From assembly GCA_900316245.1 (NCBI GenBank), contig ONCE01000012.1, positions 1 through 64,000 of the forward strand: a stretch of 64,000 nt of DNA, read 5' to 3'. The notes below the pieces were generated by a model. It ran no database searches. It was not told the origin of the DNA and saw only the letters and a program-made list of their open reading frames with translations. Positions 52,155 through 58,911 of the stretch are shown piece by piece. The stretch is from an uncultured Bacteroidales bacterium. GTDB taxonomy: Bacteria; Bacteroidota; Bacteroidia; Bacteroidales; UBA932. A program made the translations under genes and the position numbers. Within the stretch, counting starts at the first letter, position 1. Each line of letters begins with the position of its first letter.

Positions 52155-52640
52155 CTACACGCTTAGAAGGATTCTGTCTTCTCCCAGTTCTTTCTCCAGG
52201 CCCTTCCTCAGGGAACGGACCAGTCTCCAAGAGACGCTTTTCACGGCCTTGAAACCGTTGGACAGATTGGCCCAGTCGTAAACCGTCTCACCCGTCCAGA
52301 CGTCGGTTCCGTCCTTTCGGCGGACGGTAGGGGTCATGTAATAGGTTTTGCTGGTGATGGAGTGCTGCGAACGGCCGGAATGCCCTTCCACGTAAAGCAC
52401 AAAATCGGCCTCCTTGAGGCTTTCGACCACCTTCCAGCGGGCATCCTGGGTCAGGAATTCTACAATGTATTCGGCCTTCTCGTCAAAGTCACCGGTCTTG
52501 TCGTCAAAGACCACGAAGACCTTGTTCCCAGGCTTCACCAGCTCCCGCAGTTCCTGGGTAGTCACACCTCCCTGGAGTTGTGCCACCGCCGTGAGGCTGG
52601 TCACCACCAGAAGCGCAATCAGTATCAGAGTTCTTTTCAT
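52155..52640 (-). CDS. Small exported protein of unknown function
   Basis: 161 residues from ATG 52640. Signal MKRTLILIALLVVTSLTAVA, cleaved before QLQGG. The mature part (~140 residues) is mixed alpha/beta with VFVVFDDKTGDFD, ADFVLYVEGHSGR and a C-terminal basic helix (SWRLVRSLRKGLEKEL); I recognise no family, though the style recalls DUF4136-like periplasmic proteins. Its promoter and first codons are a copy of those of the alpha/beta hydrolase at 48802. The message is nearly leaderless (TACTTTTG ends 7 bases before the ATG). Confidence 0.75.
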   Translation of the reverse strand: MKRTLILIALLVVTSLTAVAQLQGGVTTQELRELVKPGNKVFVVFDDKTGDFDEKAEYIVEFLTQDARWKVVESLKEADFVLYVEGHSGRSQHSITSKTYYMTPTVRRKDGTDVWTGETVYDWANLSNGFKAVKSVSWRLVRSLRKGLEKELGEDRILLSV

Positions 52641-52647
52641 AGCACTG

Positions 52648-52655
52648 CAAAAGTA
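52648..52655 (-). promoter_or_regulatory. -7 box of the small exported protein gene (cassette copy 2)
   Basis: Minus strand TACTTTTG (plus CAAAAGTA), 7 bases before the ATG at 52640. Same as cassette copy 1. Confidence 0.6.
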
Positions 52656-52679
52656 GTAAAAAAAATAAAGCAAAATACG

Positions 52680-52786
52680 CTGGCACTTACTAGATTGACT
52701 ATCAAACACATAACACACTAAACGGGTGGCTTCAGGCTACCCGTCCGTGTTGTTAAAAGGCTGTGAGTTAGCGAGATGAGTGCCAG
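52680..52786. repeat. 107-bp palindromic element, copy F (inverted)
   Basis: CTGGCACTTAC ... GAGTGCCAG; inverted relative to copy C and closest to it (both have CTCGCTAACTCACAGCC in the outer arm). Exactly 107 bases, hairpin ACGGGTGG/CTACCCGT. Directly followed on the minus strand by cassette copy 2. Confidence 0.9.
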
Positions 52787-52811
52787 CGGTAGAAGGGTGC
52801 GGTTTTTTTCG

Positions 52812-52819
52812 TATATTTG
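52812..52819 (+). promoter_or_regulatory. -7 box of manC
   Basis: TATATTTG, 21 bases before the manC ATG; no clear -33 box. Confidence 0.6.
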
Positions 52820-52840
52820 TAATTCATAACACTTGAACTT

Positions 52841-53881
52841 ATGAATACACACGTGGTAATTATGGCCGGTGGTATTGGAAGCAGGCTGTGGCCGCTCTCT
52901 ACGCCGGATGTTCCCAAACAGTTTATCGATGTGCTGGGCGTGGGCCGCAGTCTCATCCAGCTCACCGTAGACCGCTTTGCACCCGTCTGCGCTCCGGACC
53001 ACTTCTGGGTGGTGACGGGGGAGAAGTACGTGGACCTGGTGAAGGAGCAGCTGCCCGCCATTCCGGAAGACCAGATTCTTGCCGAACCGGAAGGCCGCAA
53101 CACCGCCCCCTGCATCGCCTATGCCTCGTGGAAGATTTGCAAGAAAGATCCTGATGCCAATATAGTGGTAACGCCGGCCGATGCCCTGGTCCTCAAGACG
53201 GAGGAGTTTGCCAGTACCATAGCCAAGGCCCTGGCCTTTACCGAGGAGCGGGACGCCATTGTAACCGTGGGCATCACGCCCTCCCGTCCGGAAACCGGTT
53301 ACGGCTACATCCACGCCACCGAGGCCCTTCACGGACAGCTGGTGAAAGTGAGCGAGTTCAAGGAAAAACCGGACCTGGATACCGCCCTGGCCTATCTGGA
53401 AGACGGACACTATTTCTGGAACGCCGGTATCTTTGTATGGAATGTGGGCACCATTGTCCGGGAACTCCGGGCCTATGTGCCGGAGATTGCCGCCGTGATG
53501 GATGAGCTGGCCCCTTCCTTCTTTACGGAAAAGGAAACGCCCGAACTTCGCCGCCTGTTCCCCACCTGCGAGAAGATTTCCATAGACTACGCCGTGATGG
53601 AAAAGTCTCCTTATATCTATGTGATTGCGGAAGATCTCGCCTGGAGCGACCTCGGAAGCTGGGGCTCCATCCAGACTCATTTAAAGGCCGATGAAGACGG
53701 TAACGCAGTGGTGGGCAAGGACGTACGTCTGTTCGACTGCCAGAACTGCTTCGTGCACACCGCCTCGGAGAAGACGGTAGTGGTGGAGGGCCTGGACGGA
53801 TACATCGTGGCCGAGTCCAAGGACCGCCTCCTGGTATGCCGCCTTTCGCAGGAACAGCACATCAAAGAATTCAGCGCTTAA
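52841..53881 (+). CDS. manC: Mannose-1-phosphate guanylyltransferase
   Basis: Makes GDP-mannose from GTP and mannose-1-phosphate for surface glycans and GDP-fucose. 346 residues, the single-domain (GMP) form without the phosphomannose isomerase part. Nucleotidyltransferase signature GGIGSRLWPLSTPDVPKQF, then EPEGRNTAPCIA, VTPADALV, RPETGYGYI, KPDLDTA and AEDLAWSDLGSW. It stands alone between 107-bp copy F and the tRNA-Lys genes. Confidence 0.93.
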   Translation: MNTHVVIMAGGIGSRLWPLSTPDVPKQFIDVLGVGRSLIQLTVDRFAPVCAPDHFWVVTGEKYVDLVKEQLPAIPEDQILAEPEGRNTAPCIAYASWKICKKDPDANIVVTPADALVLKTEEFASTIAKALAFTEERDAIVTVGITPSRPETGYGYIHATEALHGQLVKVSEFKEKPDLDTALAYLEDGHYFWNAGIFVWNVGTIVRELRAYVPEIAAVMDELAPSFFTEKETPELRRLFPTCEKISIDYAVMEKSPYIYVIAEDLAWSDLGSWGSIQTHLKADEDGNAVVGKDVRLFDCQNCFVHTASEKTVVVEGLDGYIVAESKDRLLVCRLSQEQHIKEFSA

Positions 53882-53909
53882 GTTTTTTTAAAAAAGTTTT
53901 CCTTTAGGT

Positions 53910-53940
53910 ATTGCAGATTCAAAAAAAGGTTGTACCTTTG
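53910..53940 (+). promoter_or_regulatory. Promoter of the tRNA-Lys genes
   Basis: ATTG at 53910-53913, 19 bases, TACCTTTG at 53933-53940. A T7-A6 tract just after the manC stop may be a weak terminator or an UP-like element. Confidence 0.7.
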
Positions 53941-53972
53941 CAATCCCGTTTACGGGAAACCTCAAAACGAGA

Positions 53973-54045
53973 GACTCGTTAGCTCAGTTGGTAGAGCACA
54001 ACACTTTTAATGTTGGGGTCTCGGGTTCGAGCCCCGAACGGGTCA
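53973..54045 (+). tRNA. tRNA-Lys (TTT)
   Basis: Acceptor GACTCGT/ACGGGTC with discriminator A, D arm GCTC/GAGC, anticodon stem CAACA/TGTTG with loop CTTTTAA (anticodon TTT), T arm CGGGG-type stem TCGGG/CCCGA. CCA is not encoded. Confidence 0.95.
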
Positions 54046-54063
54046 CAAAAAACCAGACTGTTT

Positions 54064-54136
<73 letters not shown>

Positions 54137-54142
54137 CTTCTA

Positions 54143-54188
54143 AAGAAGCTAAGTAGCTATCAAAAGCAACTTAGCTTCTTCTTTTTTT
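54143..54188 (+). terminator. Terminator after the tRNA-Lys pair
   Basis: AAGAAGCTAAGT (54143-54154) and ACTTAGCTTCTT (54169-54180), a perfect 12-bp stem, then C and seven T. The T tract also supplies the TTTG -33 box of the next promoter. Confidence 0.92.
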
Positions 54189-54217
54189 GTTTCTTTGCTC
54201 CAGGAAAGATATATTTG
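54186..54217 (+). promoter_or_regulatory. Promoter overlapping the tRNA terminator
   Basis: TTTG at 54186-54189 (end of the terminator's T tract), 20 bases, TATATTTG at 54210-54217. Full match; it drives the FISUMP-like lipoprotein gene and probably the helicase gene behind it. Confidence 0.75.
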
Positions 54218-54247
54218 TATTGTTCTAGGCTAAAAATGTATTTGTAT

Positions 54248-55252
54248 ATGACCCGGAGATTGATAACACTGTTGGCAGCCGTGGCACTCCTGCTGGGAAT
54301 GACCACCGCGTGCAACCGCATAGGCATCGAAGATCTTGAGAAGGAACTGGTAGGTGTCTGGTGGGATGAATATGAGCATTCTGACGTCACGGAACAGGGA
54401 GTTGCCTTTGACCGGGTGCTTCTGGCCGTACAGGCCCTGGCAGACCACACCGGCTGCATCTATGTGGGCGTCTACGATTCCGAAAATGAGAACCTCGTAG
54501 CCATCTATGGCGGCCCGGAGGTGGCCGGTTTTACCTGGCACCTGCTGGAGGACGGCAGCCTGCAACTTGCAGAGGCTAATATGGTGAAGGGAACTGGCGA
54601 CGGTCAAGGCTATTATGGCGACGATATGACCAATGTCTCCAGCACCAATATGACCTACACCAACGGCAACGTTACGGTAACAAACACCATTTATTCCGGA
54701 ACGCTTAACAAGGCGGAGGGTGAAAAAGTGACCCAGATTGTGGACAATGTATGCGACACACCTATGAACAATCCCGCCGTGGGTCAGGTTATTGGCAGTG
54801 ATGGCAAGAACTACAATTACAACCGGCTGCCCTCGGGTGTGACCGCAGTGGCCAAGATTGTCTATTTGGGCAGCGACACCAATGTGCCTTCTCCCTACAA
54901 CCACGGCTTGGCCCTGGCGATGAAGGATGAATATGGCATGCCTTGGGAAGCTGCCAAGACGTATTGCTCAAAAACGAAGAACACGGACAATCCTGTTCCC
55001 AACGCAACTTGGATGCTGCCCAGCATCCATCAGTGGGGAACGATGGGTGCCAGGGCGGGGGGAAGCACCACCTATATGACCCTTCGCGACGGTTTCAGAA
55101 CCATCGGCGGCCAGAATCTGAAGAAGGTCCCTTACTGGACAAGCACGCCGAATGGCTCCATATTTGCGGGGTCGTTCGGCTTCAGCAATGGCACTTTGGA
55201 TTTCTACAATAGGGATATTAAGTTATGGGTTCGTGCCTGCCTGGCGTTCTAG
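54248..55252 (+). CDS. Lipoprotein with FISUMP/DUF1566-like C-terminal domain
   Basis: 334 residues from ATG 54248; signal MTRRLITLLAAVALLLGMTTAC (lipobox TTAC). The middle (~25-190) is unfamiliar and rich in Asn, Thr, Gly and Asp. The C-terminal ~150 residues (AVAKIVYLG..., WMLPSIHQWGTMGA, YWTSTPNGS, LWVRACLAF) follow the FISUMP/DUF1566 pattern of surface proteins in Bacteroidota. Function unknown; probably exposed at the cell surface. It ends 7 bases before the helicase gene. Confidence 0.78.
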   Translation: MTRRLITLLAAVALLLGMTTACNRIGIEDLEKELVGVWWDEYEHSDVTEQGVAFDRVLLAVQALADHTGCIYVGVYDSENENLVAIYGGPEVAGFTWHLLEDGSLQLAEANMVKGTGDGQGYYGDDMTNVSSTNMTYTNGNVTVTNTIYSGTLNKAEGEKVTQIVDNVCDTPMNNPAVGQVIGSDGKNYNYNRLPSGVTAVAKIVYLGSDTNVPSPYNHGLALAMKDEYGMPWEAAKTYCSKTKNTDNPVPNATWMLPSIHQWGTMGARAGGSTTYMTLRDGFRTIGGQNLKKVPYWTSTPNGSIFAGSFGFSNGTLDFYNRDIKLWVRACLAF

Positions 55253-55259
55253 TTAGGGT

Positions 55260-58232
55260 ATGCTGAAGATACTCAAGGCGTCGGCGGGGTCCGGCAAGAC
55301 ATACAACCTGGCACGGGAATATATCCGGCTCATCGTGGGGAGTGACCAGCCCGACGCATACCGCCACGTGCTGGCCGTGACCTTTACCAACAAGGCCACG
55401 GACGAGATGAAGCGCCGTATCCTGAAAGAACTGTACACCTTGAGCAAGGACCCTCAGGAGTCGCCGTATTTCGGGGACCTGGCACCGGCTGTCCAGCCCA
55501 ATGCACAGGCCCTGCAGGAGCGGGCGTCTCAGCAGCTGTCGGCCATCCTCAATGACTATTCGGCCTTTGCCGTCTCTACCATAGACCGCTTCTTCCAGCA
55601 GACGCTGAGGGCGTTTTCGCGGGAGATCGGGCAGTTTGCGTCGTATCAGGTGCAGGTGGACCGCGAGGCCCTCATCACCGAGAGCGTGGACCGCGTGCTG
55701 GACGGCCTGTCGGAGAAAGACACGCCGCTTCTGGACTGGCTCACCCGCAGCGCACAGGAGAACCTTCAGGAGAAGGGCAAAATAGGTCTGGAAGACGGTC
55801 TCACGACCATCGCCAAGGACCTTTTCCAGGTTCCGGAAGGCGAGATCCGCTATGACAAGCAGGCGATGGACCAGCTCCGCACCCAGTGCGAGAAGATTAT
55901 CAAAGCCTTCCCCGAAAAACTGAAAGCGGCGGTGGAAAATATCCAGGAAGCATTGAAGAGCGTAGGCGTGGAGTTCTCGGACTTTAACCGGGGATTCCTG
56001 GGCGCCATCGCCAAGAACCTCGACAGCGCAACCAAGCCCACAGATGCCTTCATCAAAAAGGCCGAAGACCCCGGTCAGTGGTTCGCCAAATCCAACGCGC
56101 ACCTCCTTCCGGCGGTGCAGCCCGTGCTGGAAGGTCCCTTGAAGGACTATCTGGCGCTCTTCGGCCCGGAATATAAGGAATATATGACGGCGCTCATTCT
56201 CAAGGGGCAGCTGTACAGTTTGGGCGTGGCGCGGGAACTGCGGGATGCGTTTTCACAGATCCAGCAGGAGAAGAACGTGCTGTCGCTGGACGATTCCAAT
56301 ACCATCCTGCACCGCATCATTGACGGGACCGATACGCCGTTCATCTACGAGAAGATGGGCGTGAGGTACGAGGATTTTCTGCTGGATGAGTTTCAGGATA
56401 CTTCTGATATCCAATGGGATAACTTCCGGCCGCTGGTGCACGGCAGCATAGACAGCGGCAACGATTCGCTGGTGGTGGGAGACGTCAAGCAGAGCATCTA
56501 CCGCTGGCGGGGGAGCGACTGGAACCTGCTGGGGAGCCGCTTGGAGGAGGAGTTCCGCAAACCGGAGGTGACGGTGCTGGACGGCAACTACCGCACCTGC
56601 CGGGCCATCGTGGAGTTCAACAATGGCTTTTTCATAGACCTGGCCACCCGCCTGGATACCCTGCTGGGCACCACCCGCATATCCCAGTTATACGCCGATG
56701 TAAAGCAGAATGTCAACGTAAAGGAAACCGCCCCCGGCTCCGTGGACGTGGAGTTCACGGATGACCAGATGGGGGAGATTCTGAAGACGCTTTCGCAGGT
56801 ACGTGACCGGGGAGCGGAATGGGCCGATATCGCCATTCTGGTACGCGGAAACGACGACGGAGAACGGATTGCATCGGCCCTCCTGGAGGCCGGCATCCCC
56901 GTGGTGTCCGACGATTCCCTGAACGTGAAATCGTCCGTCACGGTGCGGCGGCTGGTGTCGCAGCTGTCGCTGGTAGACAGCGTCCCGCGCGAAGGAAAAC
57001 CCGACGTAGCCGGCTATATGGCCCGCTCGCTGGAGGTGGAAATCCCCGCACAGTACCATTCCCTGATGGAACTGGCCGAGGCCATCCTCCGGGATTTGCA
57101 AAAGGCCGATCCTTCCAAGTTCGAGGCCGAAGTGCCCTACATCCAGTCCTTTATGGACTACCTGCAGGAGTGGACGGCCACCGGCGGCAACCGGCTGGAT
57201 GCATTCTTGCGAAACTGGGAAGAAGCAAGTCCCAAGATCTCGTCTCCGGCGGCGGGGAATTCCGTTCGCGTGATGACCATCCACAAATCCAAGGGCCTGG
57301 AATTCCCGTTTGTGATAGTTCCGTTTGCAGAAAAGATAACGCTGTACAAGGCTCCTGTGGCCTGGGCCCAGCCTTCGGTGGAGGGTTCATCCCTGGAGAA
57401 AGAGGCCGATGGGCTCTTCCGGGTGAAGCTGGACGGGAAAGCAGCCGATTCGTTCTTTGACCAGCGTTACGGCCAGGAGACCGAACTCCAGGCCATTGAC
57501 AATATCAACGTGCTGTATGTGGCCCTTACCCGCGCCCAGTACGGGCTCAAGGTGATTGCAGCCGCGCCGCCCCAGAAACTCACGTACAAGAATTTCTCGC
57601 ACTTCCTCTACGACTATGTGGGTACCGCTTCCTTCAGCACCGGAGTGCCCTACGACTTCTCCCGTCTGCCCCGGGCTTCGGCCCAGGTGGAGGAACTGCC
57701 GCTGGGCTATGCTTCCTATCCCGCCGACAGCGGGAGCCGGCTCCGCTTCAGCCCCGAGGCCGTGGACTACTTTGGCCCGGAGGGTCTCACCGGCCCTGCC
57801 GCCTCCACCCGCATCAGGGGTAATGTGCTGCACGGGATCCTGTCCTCCGTCGTGGTCCCTGAGGACCTTCCGGCCGCCGTTGAGGCTGCCATCCAGAACG
57901 GCGACCTGCCGCTTTCGATGAAGGCCGAAACGCTTGACCTGCTTTCCGGCCGTCTGGCCTCTGTGGCAGACCGCGGGTGGTTCTCGCCGGAGGTCCGCGT
58001 GCGCTCCGAAGCCTCCATCCTGGTCCCCGGAGGAGACGAATATCGGCCCGACCGCGTGGTCCTCTTCCCCGACGGCTCCGTTGCCGTGGTGGACTACAAA
58101 TTCGGCAAGCCGGAAGAGAAGTACAAGTTCCAGGTCCGTCGCTATGTAAGCCTCTATAAGAAAATGGGTTATCAAAAAGTTGAGGGCTACATCTGGTATT
58201 TGGAAGATAATTTGATTATCTTTGTAAACTAA
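55260..58232 (+). CDS. UvrD-like helicase with RecB-type nuclease domain (AddA/RecB-like)
   Basis: 990 residues. Superfamily I helicase motifs: Walker A ASAGSGKT (residues 8-15), Ia VTFTNKATDEMK, II LLDEFQDTS, III VVGDVKQSIYRWRGSD, V TIHKSKGLEF, VI NVLYVALTRAQ. The C-terminal RecB-family nuclease shows GNVLHGILS and DRVVLFPDGSVAVVDYKFGK (the D...DYK catalytic core). Such proteins process double-strand ends for recombination, normally with an AddB-like partner; none is encoded in this window. Followed 10 bases later by DUF4290, and probably part of one long transcript to lolA. Confidence 0.92.
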   Translation: MLKILKASAGSGKTYNLAREYIRLIVGSDQPDAYRHVLAVTFTNKATDEMKRRILKELYTLSKDPQESPYFGDLAPAVQPNAQALQERASQQLSAILNDYSAFAVSTIDRFFQQTLRAFSREIGQFASYQVQVDREALITESVDRVLDGLSEKDTPLLDWLTRSAQENLQEKGKIGLEDGLTTIAKDLFQVPEGEIRYDKQAMDQLRTQCEKIIKAFPEKLKAAVENIQEALKSVGVEFSDFNRGFLGAIAKNLDSATKPTDAFIKKAEDPGQWFAKSNAHLLPAVQPVLEGPLKDYLALFGPEYKEYMTALILKGQLYSLGVARELRDAFSQIQQEKNVLSLDDSNTILHRIIDGTDTPFIYEKMGVRYEDFLLDEFQDTSDIQWDNFRPLVHGSIDSGNDSLVVGDVKQSIYRWRGSDWNLLGSRLEEEFRKPEVTVLDGNYRTCRAIVEFNNGFFIDLATRLDTLLGTTRISQLYADVKQNVNVKETAPGSVDVEFTDDQMGEILKTLSQVRDRGAEWADIAILVRGNDDGERIASALLEAGIPVVSDDSLNVKSSVTVRRLVSQLSLVDSVPREGKPDVAGYMARSLEVEIPAQYHSLMELAEAILRDLQKADPSKFEAEVPYIQSFMDYLQEWTATGGNRLDAFLRNWEEASPKISSPAAGNSVRVMTIHKSKGLEFPFVIVPFAEKITLYKAPVAWAQPSVEGSSLEKEADGLFRVKLDGKAADSFFDQRYGQETELQAIDNINVLYVALTRAQYGLKVIAAAPPQKLTYKNFSHFLYDYVGTASFSTGVPYDFSRLPRASAQVEELPLGYASYPADSGSRLRFSPEAVDYFGPEGLTGPAASTRIRGNVLHGILSSVVVPEDLPAAVEAAIQNGDLPLSMKAETLDLLSGRLASVADRGWFSPEVRVRSEASILVPGGDEYRPDRVVLFPDGSVAVVDYKFGKPEEKYKFQVRRYVSLYKKMGYQKVEGYIWYLEDNLIIFVN

Positions 58233-58242
58233 AGTCTATACT

Positions 58243-58911
58243 ATGGAAGCGTTAGAAAATTCTATTAAGCTTTATTACAATACGGAAGTGGAGAAACTGC
58301 AGATGCCGGAGTACGGAAGAAACGTGCTCAAAATGGTGGAGCAGCTCAAGGAAATCCCGGACAAGGCCAAGCGTACGGAGCAGGCCCAGGCCGTGGTGAA
58401 GGTGATGGAGAGCCTGAACCCGCAGGTGCACCAGCAGGAGAATTTTGCCCAGAAGCTCTGGGACCACCTGTTCATCATTGCGGGCTATGACCTGGATGTG
58501 GATTCTCCTTTCCCCAAGCCGGAGCCGGAGGTGGTGAACAGCCGTCCGGATCCCATTCCGCTCAATACCAAGCCCATCCGTGCCCGTCATTACGGCCGCA
58601 ATATCGAGAGCATCCTGGACCTCATTGCCAAGGAACCCGAAGGCGAGGTAAAGACCGCTATGATCCGTTCCCTGGCCATCTATATGCGCCAGCAGTATCT
58701 TATCTGGAACAAGGATACGGTGGCCGATGCCACCATCTTCCAGGACATCGAGCGCCTGTCCGGTGGCCGCGTGAGGGTGCCGGAAGGCATTGAACTGTCC
58801 AAGATATCGGCCGATGCCAACTTCAACCGCCCGGGTATGAACCTGAACTTCGGGGGCAACAAGGGCGGCAAGTTCAATCGCAATTTCAGAGGTAAAAAAG
58901 GCAAGAAGTAA
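58243..58911 (+). CDS. DUF4290 family protein
   Basis: 222 residues of the Bacteroidota-specific DUF4290 family: start LKLYYNTEVEKLQMPEYGRN-like (here SIKLYYNTEVEKLQMPEYGR), RTEQAQAVVKVMESLNP, DHLFIIAGYDLDVDSPFPKP, HYGRNIESILDLIA. The end is a Gly/Asn/Lys/Arg-rich tail (NFGGNKGGKFNRNFRGKKGKK) that may bind nucleic acid. Function unknown. Its stop overlaps the ftsK ATG (TAATG). It contains ATA TCG GCC GAT, a double motif site, at 58804-58815. Confidence 0.9.
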   Translation: MEALENSIKLYYNTEVEKLQMPEYGRNVLKMVEQLKEIPDKAKRTEQAQAVVKVMESLNPQVHQQENFAQKLWDHLFIIAGYDLDVDSPFPKPEPEVVNSRPDPIPLNTKPIRARHYGRNIESILDLIAKEPEGEVKTAMIRSLAIYMRQQYLIWNKDTVADATIFQDIERLSGGRVRVPEGIELSKISADANFNRPGMNLNFGGNKGGKFNRNFRGKKGKK

